A stretch of 64,000 bases of DNA from Paenibacillus taichungensis (GCF_003287275.1 NZ_QEVW01000001.1:124001-188000), one strand, 5' to 3'. Shown: positions 1 through 7,900, counted from the first letter of the stretch. Notes: a model not told the origin generated them from the letters alone. Numbers and translations: made by a program.

Positions 1-44
1 AAATTCCGTATATAGATTAGGGTAGCTCAAAAGGCAAATACATT

Positions 45-139
45 AGATAACAAAGTATACACGCAGCGGAGATCCGTTCTTGGTCTGGTAGTCGCCAGAC
101 ACCCAACATTCGTTGGTTCGTAATACAGGAACGTTATAC
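45..139 (+). other. attC-like recombination site 1
   Basis: This structured spacer lies before the HNH gene. A GATAAC-type left core (45-51) is followed by an AGCGG box, a strong hairpin with GTCTGG/CCAGAC arms, and a second hairpin with CCAAC/GTTGG arms. It ends in AACGTTATAC, whose GTTATAC (133-139) resembles the integron R' core GTTRRRY. The hairpins, the AGCGG box and the AACGTTATAnGAAA end recur in the spacer at 2785-2919. The attC identity is inferred from architecture; the cassette to the left is outside the window. Confidence 0.5.
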
Positions 140-211
140 GAAATTCAAAAAAACTAGAAAGATAGGTAAAGTTTTTATTATCTTAATATATTTATTTCGA
201 GGGAGAAGCTT

Positions 212-1399
212 ATGGATAAATGTATATATTGTAATGCTGAGATAATAGAAAAGTCTAATGAACATATCATTCATTCTGCTCTAGGATCTAGTTTGCAGTC
301 AAATAAGATTATCTGTAAAGGGTGCAATAATCACTTTTCAACAAAAGAGTCGGGGTATATGGACAATAAATTTGTTGAGCAGTTTGCAATCATAAGAAAT
401 CTATTAAATATAAAAAGTGATCGAGGGAAAATGCCTCCTGTGATAAAAAGGCTAGAACATGAGGGTAGTGCAATATTACTAGAGCCGGGTGGGAAGTTTA
501 CTCATCAAAAATCTAAAAGGCAAGAAGTAACCGATGAGGAAGGTAATATTCAAGTCAAAATATCAACTCCAAATTTAGAAAAGATGAAAGAGCAACTAGA
601 GCATATAAAAAAGCAATATGGAAAAGGTTTTTCTTCTATTGATGCAGTATTAAGGAAAACATATATTAATAAGCCTATTAAATTCGAATTGAGTTTAGGA
701 GGAGAAGAGAATACTAAAGCTGTTGCTAAAATATTGTATAACTTCATTCATTATTTAGATAGAGAGTCAATAGTTACTCTGCCCAGCATTAACTGGAGCA
801 GTATTCAAAATTATTTGAGATACAACAAGGATTTAGACAATAATGATACTGGAATTGATTATGTGAATCCTATCCCTTACTCAATTCCCGAAGGAGATTT
901 AGCAAACTATGTTTTTATCTCAGGATCAAAGCAACAAAAACTTATTTATGGACATGTTATAGTGTTCGGGCATATATCTTTTTCAGCTATAATTCATAGC
1001 AAATATGAAGGAGTTGATTTTAATTATGGAGTTAGACAACCTATCGATAGTAAACGCGAGGAGATATTTCTCGAACTCAAAAATCAAAAATTTAACCCAG
1101 ATGTAATTAGAGATAAAAAATGTTACTTTGAGGCGAATATTGAGGGGATGAGAGCTGGATTAAATAAAATTCTGGGAATTTATTTAGAAAGAGCGAGGAA
1201 GGAAGAACAAGATAGAATTATTCGCCAAGCAATAAATGAAGTTTTTGATGGATACGAAGGAGCTTACATCACTTTAGAACATATTCAAAAATTGTCTTCG
1301 GAACTAGCAAAAGATTTTGTGAATTGGAGATATAGAATTGACTCAGAAGTGCCTATCAATTTAGAGGAACAAGCTCAAAAAATGAACTGCAAGGAGTAG
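212..1399 (+). CDS. HNH endonuclease-type protein (HNH_5-like)
   Basis: This 395-residue protein carries an N-terminal zinc-ribbon HNH motif. C4 and C7 form the first CxxC, EHIIH spans residues 17-21, and C35/C38 followed by N39 complete a treble-clef arrangement as in HNH_5 proteins. The remaining 340 residues are charged, soluble and unrecognised. A GAGGGAGAAGC ribosome site precedes the ATG. Base composition is very AT-rich, unlike the genes after 6 kb. It is the sole intact gene between attC-like sites 1 and 2, so it probably travels as a cassette. Genes of this kind are often anti-phage or mobile-element nucleases, but that role is inferred here. Confidence 0.65.
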   Translation: MDKCIYCNAEIIEKSNEHIIHSALGSSLQSNKIICKGCNNHFSTKESGYMDNKFVEQFAIIRNLLNIKSDRGKMPPVIKRLEHEGSAILLEPGGKFTHQKSKRQEVTDEEGNIQVKISTPNLEKMKEQLEHIKKQYGKGFSSIDAVLRKTYINKPIKFELSLGGEENTKAVAKILYNFIHYLDRESIVTLPSINWSSIQNYLRYNKDLDNNDTGIDYVNPIPYSIPEGDLANYVFISGSKQQKLIYGHVIVFGHISFSAIIHSKYEGVDFNYGVRQPIDSKREEIFLELKNQKFNPDVIRDKKCYFEANIEGMRAGLNKILGIYLERARKEEQDRIIRQAINEVFDGYEGAYITLEHIQKLSSELAKDFVNWRYRIDSEVPINLEEQAQKMNCKE

Positions 1400-1403
1400 A
1401 AAT

Positions 1404-1553
1404 AATAAAGATATATTTAATGATTTTGAAGAACATCATTATCAAATAAAAGCAAGATTTGATAACTACATTGATGTATATTTTACTTTAAAATTTTCTC
1501 TTGTTGGGGAAAACAAGGGCATAACGAAAAAAGTGTATTTTAGAGACGTTTAA
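1404..1553 (+). pseudogene. Degenerate short reading frame after the HNH gene
   Basis: An open frame of about 50 codons directly follows the HNH stop and an AAGGAG site, but no ATG, GTG or TTG begins it; the bases at the expected start read AAATAATAAAG. The translation is plausible coding sequence (KARFDNYIDVYFTLKF), suggesting a second cassette gene that has lost its start. It could also be non-coding AT-rich DNA. The rest of 1554-1734 shows no convincing gene. Confidence 0.25.
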
Positions 1554-1734
1554 GTTCTTTGGAAAAGATAGATAACATATGTATTTTAAACTTAATGAAT
1601 TAATGAATGATACAGAACTTAGAAATGCTATTAATTATAAGAATCAGATTACACATAAGCAATCCCCAAACATTTTAGTTTTAATAAGGACTCAAGATAT
1701 AAAATGGATTAGAAACAGCGGTGAATCAGCAGAC

Positions 1735-1814
1735 AGCCCTGCGAGGCCAAGTCCATCGGACCTAGCGCGATGCGCCCTAGGCCTCTCGGGTTTGTAGATA
1801 CACAAACGTTAGGT
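1735..1814 (+). other. attC-like recombination site 2 (cruciform)
   Basis: This GC-rich island in AT-rich DNA folds as nested stems. GAGGCC pairs with GGCCTC and encloses two hairpins (GTCC-atc-GGAC and GCGC-gat-GCGC). A third hairpin follows (GTTTGT/ACAAAC). The end is AACGTTAGGT, whose GTTAGGT (1808-1814) fits the integron consensus GTTRRRY exactly. The left core expected from the preceding cassette (GTATAAC) is not found close by; the nearest is GCATAAC at 1519. It separates the HNH and DUF2971 genes. Confidence 0.5.
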
Positions 1815-1859
1815 GAAGTAGTACAAATTGTTTAAAAAATTGTTTAAGAGGAGCAAGTT

Positions 1860-2723
1860 ATGAAGATAAGAGAACATGAAGAAAAGTTATACTATCATTA
1901 TTGTTCTGTAAATACATTTGTAAAAATCATTGAAAATTCTACTATTCGTGCATCAAATCCTTTCAAAATGAATGATACACAAGAGTTTAAATGGTTATTT
2001 AAATTCATTCCAGAAGTAATTGAAAGTTATGTATCGGTACTAACAGATGAAAAACAAAAAGAGCAATATAAATATTTTTACATAGAGACTTTAACTGAAA
2101 TATATGAAGGTTATTACTCTGAACAAGTAAATCCATATATCGCTTGTTTTTCGGAAGAAGGTGATATATTGAGCCAATGGCGTTCTTATGCAGATAATTC
2201 AAGGGGAGTGGCTATCGGATTCTCGTTAGAAGAATTCAAAAAACACCAATTGATCGAAATCATTAATATAAACTATGATCTTAAGCAACAAAAAGAGTTA
2301 TTGTTACAAGCATTGATAGATTTCGGTTTAGAAGATCCAACTAATTTAAACTTTGATAGAATGAAACACGTTTTCACAGCAGCTACTATTGCAATAGAAC
2401 ATATCTTAGATAAGTCAATATACTGTAAAAACCCTGCATTTTCCGAGGAAAAAGAAGTAAGATTAGTATACAACCCTGAAAAATATTCTCCGTTTAATCA
2501 AGAACAAAGTCAACTAATAGTAAGTGATATTCAATTCAGAAACGATAATGAAAAGTTGATTTCCTATTATGATATCAATTTTTCTGAATTCAAAAAAGAA
2601 GTGGTAAAAGAAATATATATTGGCTCTAATTCAAAATTGAATGACCGTGATTTAACACTTTTTTTGGAGAAAAATGGATATTATAATTTGGAAATTAAGT
2701 CCTCTGCTTCTACCTATAGATAG
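1860..2723 (+). CDS. DUF2971 domain protein
   Basis: This 287-residue protein matches DUF2971 by its N-terminal YHYCS segment, the following SNPFKMNDTQEF segment (residues 32-43), and a central ACFSEEGDILSQWRSYAD stretch (residues 95-112) followed by GVAIGF. The biochemical role of the family is unknown; members are common in genomic islands and sometimes in defence loci. AAGAGGAGC precedes the ATG. The gene fills the unit between attC-like sites 2 and 3, alone and on the plus strand, as a one-gene cassette. Like the HNH gene it is strongly AT-rich, which suggests horizontal origin. Confidence 0.7.
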   Translation: MKIREHEEKLYYHYCSVNTFVKIIENSTIRASNPFKMNDTQEFKWLFKFIPEVIESYVSVLTDEKQKEQYKYFYIETLTEIYEGYYSEQVNPYIACFSEEGDILSQWRSYADNSRGVAIGFSLEEFKKHQLIEIININYDLKQQKELLLQALIDFGLEDPTNLNFDRMKHVFTAATIAIEHILDKSIYCKNPAFSEEKEVRLVYNPEKYSPFNQEQSQLIVSDIQFRNDNEKLISYYDINFSEFKKEVVKEIYIGSNSKLNDRDLTLFLEKNGYYNLEIKSSASTYR

Positions 2724-2784
2724 AGGATTGTGAATGATATGATAACTTGTGAGCAGCTAAAGTAACCAAGGTAGGGAATATTCC

Positions 2785-2919
2785 ACCTAACATAATATGC
2801 ACATATCGAACATTCGATTTTGATCCCAGAAGCGGATTCAGTGAAGTAGTTGCTGTGGACACAACCGGCAATCGCCGGAACCCAATATAGGGTGAAACGT
2901 GAACAAAGTAACGTTATAT
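2785..2919 (+). other. attC-like recombination site 3
   Basis: The left core ACCTAAC (2785-2791) is the exact reverse complement of GTTAGGT, the core that opens the DUF2971 cassette at 1808. This is the pairing expected between the R'' and R' sites of one integron cassette. Inside are an ATCGAA/TTCGAT hairpin, an AGCGGATTCAG box shared with site 1, a CCGGC/GCCGG hairpin and an ACCC/GGGT hairpin. The right end is AACGTTATATGAAA with core GTTATAT at 2913-2919. Confidence 0.55.
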
Positions 2920-2941
2920 GAAAGATTAAAAGGAGAAAACG

Positions 2942-3589
2942 ATGGCAGACAAACTTCTAAAACTCTATAAAAAGGATTTAAGCTTACTTCACATCATGTT
3001 TAAAAAAATGAAGTGGCAAGGATTTAAAAGATCTATTATTTTTTTGGTGTCATGCATTATTTTAATCATATTAATAAAATATAACTTCAAATCAGAATGG
3101 AGTAATATTTCTTTTATTTCTTTAATTATGTGTTTTTTGGTCTCTTTGAGAGATTTGACATTAGAAAGAGATCGGATAATTGAATCTGATAATAACGGAA
3201 AAAACTATTACCAGGTTAGAATTGAAGGATTAAGGAAATTTTTGAGAAATGAGAGTATTGACACAGATCCTAAAAAGATAGAATTGCTAATAAAGCTAGT
3301 AGAAAAACAAGCTGAAGAACAGAAAGTCTCATTCTTTGTAGGGAGAGGAATCCTATTGACTGTTCTTTTGCCTATTATTTCTGCTACTTATACAAATATA
3401 TTAAATAAATATACTGATGATTTAACTACTGTTCTAATAATATTTTCAATACTTTTAATAGTTATTTTATGTATATTTATTTATGCTACTTTGTTTAGAT
3501 TTATTTACGATGATTTTATTAATGGAGATTATCAGAGATATAAGACTATAGCTAATGACTTGCGAGAATTACATTTTAAATTAATATAG
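2942..3589 (+). CDS. Four-helix membrane protein in putative defence cassette
   Basis: No family is recognised. The 215-residue product has two hydrophobic helices near residues 28-46 and 52-70, a charged cytosolic stretch of about 60 residues (residues 72-130), and two further helices near 133-155 and 160-188. AAAAGGAGAAAACG precedes the ATG. It is followed after 53 bp by the HEPN-type gene, with no terminator between them, so the two are probably co-transcribed. Small multi-helix partners of HEPN or nuclease proteins occur in abortive-infection modules, but nothing in this sequence proves that role. Confidence 0.55.
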   Translation: MADKLLKLYKKDLSLLHIMFKKMKWQGFKRSIIFLVSCIILIILIKYNFKSEWSNISFISLIMCFLVSLRDLTLERDRIIESDNNGKNYYQVRIEGLRKFLRNESIDTDPKKIELLIKLVEKQAEEQKVSFFVGRGILLTVLLPIISATYTNILNKYTDDLTTVLIIFSILLIVILCIFIYATLFRFIYDDFINGDYQRYKTIANDLRELHFKLI

Positions 3590-3642
3590 TTTTATATTAT
3601 TTATAAAAATATTCGAAATCATAGAATTTAAGGGGCTAGATT

Positions 3643-5586
3643 ATGAGAGAGATTAAATTCTATTCAAGAAATGACTTGGCAAGCGGGTTTGTCTTAAAAG
3701 AAATCGAAAATTATCTAATAGAGGGTAGAGCAGAAAAAGAAGAATTAAATATTAATGATCTGATTGAAATATATAATATAAAACAATATTTTGAGCATAA
3801 GCTATACCTCCTTACTTGGACTTCGAATGAGATAGAAAAATATGAGAAGCAAGTTAATATTTATTTCAAAAAGATTGGACGTTTTTTTCATTCCATTAAC
3901 AGTGAAAACCTAGCAGATTTTTATAATGAATTGGAAATAGAATACAGAGAGGATTTTTGGGCACTTTTTGAAAAATTCAAAGTATACGAAAGAATTACTG
4001 ATTTAAGTTTTAATCAATTTTTAACCGAAAATAATATTTGGCTATATCAACTATTAAGGCACAAAACGTTAGTTCAACACTTTGGTAATGTTATTAAGGA
4101 ATATATGTTGAGTGATCATTCAGTAGCAGAACTACTGTTAGATGAATATGAAATGCAACATACAACAGATAAAGAAAAGTTGAATTTCCCAAAAGAGCTA
4201 ACATTTTTGGATAAAGAAAGAATCATTATTAATTACATTAATAGCGGAAGTCCTAATTTGAATTATTTGCGGCTTATTGTGAATGTACAAAGTAATAAAG
4301 ACAAACTTCTGCTCTCACCGAGAACTATATTAACCGCGAAAAAAAGAGTAGAAAAAGAAGAAGAAAGACTTTTTCCTGAAGACTCGGGGATGCTAGTCGA
4401 AACTACCGTAGGTTTTTCTAAAAATCAGGAAGAAGTTGTTATTTCTAATATAGATGGGCTTTCAATAAAGACTATGTACAGTACAAAATGGTTTGAAAAC
4501 AATACCGATTATGGAACACTATTAAATAACTTTATATATTTATTCGAATTTGTTGATTATCAAATGAGATGTAACTTTGTAAACAAATCTAATCAAATGG
4601 GGGTAATGGAAAAAATTCTTGATTCTCGTTCTCGAAATGCTTATTTGACAGGAATGGTATTTAATCAAAAGGATTCATTATCTTTATTACAAATAAACGG
4701 ATATTATAATGAACTGTCTAGCCTAGGAGTGCGTATTGAGTTAGTGATTGAATGGTTTTTTAAAGAATACTTGCCGAATGAGTTCTTAGTATCAAATTTT
4801 GATATTAATATGCCATCAACTCACTCTACATTACTCGAGAAGTGCACTAATATAATGCCAGCGGTAGAGTCTGTTCTAAAACAATTTATTTTATACGTTG
4901 AAGAAGGTATAGTTGATTTCGATTTACTTGAAATACGCTCTGAACATCTTATATATAGCAATATTCCTTCACTAGTAAATAAAAAGTATGCTTATGGTAA
5001 AGGCGAGGAGTTTGACTACGCATCTTTTCTCTTTTTTTCTGATCAAAGTGGACTTGGCTATAGTAAAAAAAATCAGAGTAGCTACAATAACTACTTTGAA
5101 TTACTATGCAATCAACCTCTCAAGTTAGCTGATTATCCAGAATACTCTCATAACAAAATTGAATGGTTAATTGAAAAGAACTATCTCAAGAATGATGAAG
5201 AAGGATTCATTGTTTTTGAAGATGAGTCTGTGGTTTTGGTAATGAAAGATTTATTTGCTAATGAAGTAGTTAACTTTTGGCGAGCTCCACTAATAATGAG
5301 AAATGCTTTGGATAAACTTGAAACAAAGAATGTAGTAGTTTTTGAAAGTTCCTTGCTATCAAAACCTGAGCAAGAGTATATCAATTATACGCTTAATAAG
5401 TCACAGTTTAACAACGGATTGGATTTAAGGAATAGATATAGCCATACTCAACCTAAAAGTACTGAGAATGATAAAACGCACGAGTATAACTATATGATCT
5501 TCCTAAGATTATTGATTTTGTTTGTGATAAAAATAAATGATGATTTTTGTATAGAAGATATGTTATCAAGAAGAGAAGCTAAATAG
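3643..5586 (+). CDS. Large protein with C-terminal HEPN-like R-x4-H motif
   Basis: The 647-residue product is soluble, charged and mostly helical, with no recognised N-terminal domain. Near the C terminus LRNRYSH contains R596 and H601 in the R-x4-H spacing of HEPN RNases, followed by a hydrophobic helix (residues 618-632), as in DUF4209-like and Abi-type HEPN proteins. A GGGGCTAG sequence precedes the ATG. It is the second gene of the cassette between attC-like sites 3 and 4, downstream of the membrane protein. HEPN proteins often cleave RNA in defence or toxin systems. The motif is visible; the defence role is inferred. Confidence 0.55.
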   Translation: MREIKFYSRNDLASGFVLKEIENYLIEGRAEKEELNINDLIEIYNIKQYFEHKLYLLTWTSNEIEKYEKQVNIYFKKIGRFFHSINSENLADFYNELEIEYREDFWALFEKFKVYERITDLSFNQFLTENNIWLYQLLRHKTLVQHFGNVIKEYMLSDHSVAELLLDEYEMQHTTDKEKLNFPKELTFLDKERIIINYINSGSPNLNYLRLIVNVQSNKDKLLLSPRTILTAKKRVEKEEERLFPEDSGMLVETTVGFSKNQEEVVISNIDGLSIKTMYSTKWFENNTDYGTLLNNFIYLFEFVDYQMRCNFVNKSNQMGVMEKILDSRSRNAYLTGMVFNQKDSLSLLQINGYYNELSSLGVRIELVIEWFFKEYLPNEFLVSNFDINMPSTHSTLLEKCTNIMPAVESVLKQFILYVEEGIVDFDLLEIRSEHLIYSNIPSLVNKKYAYGKGEEFDYASFLFFSDQSGLGYSKKNQSSYNNYFELLCNQPLKLADYPEYSHNKIEWLIEKNYLKNDEEGFIVFEDESVVLVMKDLFANEVVNFWRAPLIMRNALDKLETKNVVVFESSLLSKPEQEYINYTLNKSQFNNGLDLRNRYSHTQPKSTENDKTHEYNYMIFLRLLILFVIKINDDFCIEDMLSRREAK

Positions 5587-5830
5587 ATATTTAAATGCTT
5601 TGGTAGATTTAGCTCTTTGTTCTCAAATGATTAGTACAAAGTGGAAATTAACTAATAGACTCATTCAACAATTGAAAGGTAGTATTTAAACTTTTCTTTA
5701 GTCGGTTCAACAATTTACTTTCTTGAGGAAAATAGAGAGCTTCTAGAGAATGCCTCATATCATTGAGAAATCTTCGTATATATCCGTCCCAAAAGCAATG
5801 GCCTGGGAATAAGACAATCAGTATTAAGTT

Positions 5831-5858
5831 GCCTGTCGAGTTTTTGGCAGGCTTTTTT
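5831..5858 (+). terminator. Rho-independent terminator
   Basis: A stem GCCTGTC/GGCAGGC with one wobble pair is followed by six T on the plus strand. It lies 240 bp past the HEPN-type gene and immediately before the last attC-like site. The stretch 5587-5830 holds no convincing gene; a minus-strand frame across it has no plausible start or domain. Confidence 0.7.
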
Positions 5859-5863
5859 AATGC

Positions 5864-5951
5864 ATATAACAATCGGAAAGATGGTAAAAGAGTGGATGCT
5901 TTCGTGTGTATAATCAAATGCATTCGTTCACAGGGGAATTAAGGTTTATAT
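5864..5951 (+). other. attC-like recombination site 4 (array end)
   Basis: ATATAAC at 5864-5870 is the exact reverse complement of GTTATAT, which opens the HEPN cassette at 2913. The segment continues with an imperfect inverted repeat (GTGGATGC / GCATTCGTTCAC) and ends near GTTTATAT (5944-5951). The right core deviates from GTTRRRY by an extra T, so this edge is uncertain. Ordinary chromosomal genes begin right after it. Confidence 0.4.
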
Positions 5952-5971
5952 ACAGTAATTTAGATAATCAA

Positions 5972-6217
5972 TTATTCTTCCCCAAGCAAATACCCCACAG
6001 AAACATCCAAAGCTCTCGCAATCATTACTACTTCATAATCCTGAACAAGACGATACTGACCCTCCAAACGTGAAAGACTGGTCTGACTGATATCCAACCC
6101 CAGTGTTTGCAATCTGGCGAGGAATTCTCTTTGTTTGATTCCTTTACTTTTACGGATAGCTACGACTCGGGAACCGATAATATTTTTGTTGCCAGGTGGT
6201 TCTTGTCTATGCTTCAT
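5972..6217 (-). CDS. XRE-family transcriptional regulator
   Basis: This 81-residue protein is almost entirely a Cro/C1-type helix-turn-helix domain (about residues 15-78), with the typical SLSRLEGQ recognition-helix end and a VGYLLGEE C terminus. The ATG at 6217 is chosen because GAGGGG sits 8 bases before it; a GTG three codons upstream lies inside that spacer. It faces the Spo0E-like gene across a region with a long inverted repeat, its likely operator. Targets probably include itself and 6381-6566. Confidence 0.85.
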   Translation of the reverse strand: MKHRQEPPGNKNIIGSRVVAIRKSKGIKQREFLARLQTLGLDISQTSLSRLEGQYRLVQDYEVVMIARALDVSVGYLLGEE

Positions 6218-6264
6218 TATGTACACCCCTCATTTCAACCAAATTGTATGAGAAATAATGGTTG

Positions 6265-6316
6265 TTTTAATGCGTATATCGAATTAAAATAAAATAAACC
6301 GATAATCGCATTAAAA
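6265..6316. promoter_or_regulatory. Inverted repeat between XRE and Spo0E-like genes
   Basis: TTTTAATGCG (6265-6274) and CGCATTAAAA (6307-6316) are perfect arms, and the match extends inward to TATCG/CGATA for 15 of 17 paired bases. The AT-rich centre should carry the divergent promoters. The position suits an operator for the XRE protein at 5972-6217. Confidence 0.55.
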
Positions 6317-6380
6317 TGACTGCTCAAGTCTAGTCTTACCAAGACATGAAGTAGTTTAGACCTATCAGAGAGGTGGATGT

Positions 6381-6566
6381 ATGAGCCGGTTGCTTGACTT
6401 ATTGGAAGATGAACGGCGCAAGCTTAATCAGCTTGGTGAGGCATCCTTGAAGCAAGCGATTCCGTTGTGGGAGAACCCTGAGGTTCAGGAACAGAGCCGA
6501 AGGGTGGACGAACTGGTGGCACGAGTTAGTGAACTGAGGGCGAAGCATAGTCGAGTGGTACGGTGA
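6381..6566 (+). CDS. Spo0E-like aspartyl-phosphate phosphatase
   Basis: This 61-residue two-helix protein resembles the Spo0E family. A first amphipathic helix (LLDLLEDERRKLNQLGE) is followed by a loop with NPEVQ and by SRRVDEL (S39-L45), matching the SQxLDxL signature except for R at the Q position. Family members dephosphorylate Spo0A~P and delay sporulation. AGAGAGGTGGATGT precedes the ATG. The XRE gene is divergent, and 6598-6900 follows closely and is probably co-transcribed. The altered signature leaves function uncertain. Confidence 0.6.
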   Translation: MSRLLDLLEDERRKLNQLGEASLKQAIPLWENPEVQEQSRRVDELVARVSELRAKHSRVVR

Positions 6567-6597
6567 TGAGTACGGTACATATAGGGGAGGAGAAGCA

Positions 6598-6900
6598 ATG
6601 AATTTTCCACCGTGGATGCAACGAGCGATTCAAGCAAGGCTGGATGAGGTGACTGCCCGGCTTGAACATGATCCTGAACTGAGTCGAGTACGTGGGGAAA
6701 CAGACAAAGCGTTTGGAGTTTTGTTTGCAGGTAAGGATGTGGAGCAGACACCTGAATATATCGAGTGGGAGAATCGTTATATTGTCAGCAAGGGCATAGA
6801 AAATGAGCGGTTGTATATGCAGGGACTACGAGATGGCATTCAGCTCACAGTATCCTTGCTGGGTCAGTCGATGCCAGAGGAGACCGAGACAGAGGCTTGA
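6598..6900 (+). CDS. Conserved hypothetical protein, 100 aa
   Basis: The product is small, acidic, helical and cytosolic, and I do not recognise its family with confidence. The pattern of a YIEWENRY segment, then a YMQGLRDGIQL helix near the C terminus, resembles small Bacillales proteins such as DUF6809. GGGGAGGAGAAGCA gives a strong ribosome site. It lies 31 bp after the Spo0E-like gene and ends at a strong terminator, so the two form a short operon. Confidence 0.6.
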   Translation: MNFPPWMQRAIQARLDEVTARLEHDPELSRVRGETDKAFGVLFAGKDVEQTPEYIEWENRYIVSKGIENERLYMQGLRDGIQLTVSLLGQSMPEETETEA

Positions 6901-6952
6901 TCCACTAAGGCGAACCCATAAGTCAGGGGGAAGCTACCTCGATCTTAACTTG

Positions 6953-6997
6953 AAAACCGGAGCCGAAGCGTGAATCTATCGCTTCGGCTCCGGTTTT
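6953..6997 (+). terminator. Strong rho-independent terminator
   Basis: The 15-bp stem AACCGGAGCCGAAGC/GCTTCGGCTCCGGTT ends in TTTT. It closes the Spo0E-like operon. The core GCCGAAGCG recurs in the terminator at 7819-7865. Confidence 0.9.
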
Positions 6998-7009
6998 AAT
7001 GCTCTACTT

Positions 7010-7033
7010 TTCCAAATTTCCAAATTTCCAAAT
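7010..7033. repeat. Three tandem copies of TTCCAAAT
   Basis: TTCCAAAT occurs three times in tandem with no interruption, just downstream of a terminator. It is a simple sequence repeat with no evident role. The rest of 6998-7195 holds only an orphan ribosome site near 7133-7141. Confidence 0.8.
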
Positions 7034-7195
7034 TCGAAATTATTACTTCCATGCAGATTGTGACGTTATATATGTATACACCTGTACACCATGAATTTAA
7101 TTCTGCGAAGGCTTGGGAGGAGCTTGATAAGGAAAGGAGGGTGTTAATTATGTATTAAGCTTAAAGAAACAAAGACAGAAGTGAGGTATGGTTAT

Positions 7196-7795
7196 ATGAA
7201 AAAAAGATCTAAATACTTAATCTTGCTTTTTATGTTTATTGTGATTGTATCTATTCTGTTATTTTTGAATTTCAACAAAAAGGAAGCTAATGAGCCAGTG
7301 GTTAATGGAAATATTATTCAAGTTGAAAACTTTGATCTGGATGCCAAATCAACGAATTTAAAGACAATGACAGAAGGATCGATATTTGTTGAGGGTGAGA
7401 AGGAGCATATTGAGCATATCAAAATAGTAGCACATGTAGAGATTGACCCCGCTGACTGGGGTGGTGTTGCATTTTATATCACTGATCAATGGAGTGTCTC
7501 CAGTATCACCAGCAGTTATCCTGAACATCAATCGAAGTTAAAGCCAGCTGAGTATGTATCCACCTGGATGAATTCTTCTGATGACTCTTCTTGGCGCACG
7601 ATGATTGAAATTGGGAGAGAACGAAATTACATAGCAAATGGCGGGGGTACTGGAACGATTGTGATCGATTTAAGTCCGGATCAAAAGGGGATGCCCCCAT
7701 CTAAGTCGTTGAAAATTGGTATTGAGGTCGGATCAGAAGAGAAAGATGGAAAAAGAGTTATGGGCACGGATTCTGTTGAAGTTTCTGTATTTTAA
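7196..7795 (+). CDS. Membrane-anchored extracytoplasmic protein
   Basis: A basic start (MKKRSKY) and one hydrophobic helix (residues 7-26) anchor an exported domain of about 170 residues that I do not recognise. There is no lipobox. The domain is beta-rich by pattern, with DPADWGGVAFYITDQW and a GGGTGTIVIDLSP segment. The ATG at 7196 is chosen because GTGAGG lies upstream at 7181-7186; the longer frame from GTG 7181 would start within that ribosome site. It stands alone between two terminators. Confidence 0.6.
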   Translation: MKKRSKYLILLFMFIVIVSILLFLNFNKKEANEPVVNGNIIQVENFDLDAKSTNLKTMTEGSIFVEGEKEHIEHIKIVAHVEIDPADWGGVAFYITDQWSVSSITSSYPEHQSKLKPAEYVSTWMNSSDDSSWRTMIEIGRERNYIANGGGTGTIVIDLSPDQKGMPPSKSLKIGIEVGSEEKDGKRVMGTDSVEVSVF

Positions 7796-7818
7796 AGTGC
7801 TGGGTTAACTAGATATAG

Positions 7819-7865
7819 AAAACAAGCCGAAGCGATGGCAATGTCCGCTTCGGCTTGTTTTTTTA
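7819..7865. terminator. Bidirectional terminator
   Basis: AACAAGCCGAAGCG pairs with CGCTTCGGCTTGTT, with T-runs on both sides. It serves the anchored protein on the plus strand and the binding-protein gene on the minus strand. Confidence 0.85.
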
Positions 7866-7900
7866 TTCTTTTATTTTGACCCATGTTACTTTTTCAATTC

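Noticed and set aside
1579-1797. 72-codon plus-strand frame ending in site 2
   Set aside because: It has no ribosome site, its last third is translated from the GC-rich cruciform, and the codons there are implausible. At best the first half is decayed cassette coding sequence.
2-2920. HEARO/IscB-type HNH-associated RNA as an explanation of the structured spacers
   Set aside because: The HNH protein lacks IscB features, and the spacers also flank genes unrelated to HNH. The core pairing rule of cassettes fits better.
5648-5923. 91-codon minus-strand frame between the HEPN-type gene and the XRE gene
   Set aside because: It runs through a clear plus-strand terminator and an attC-like site, lacks a ribosome site, and shows no domain.
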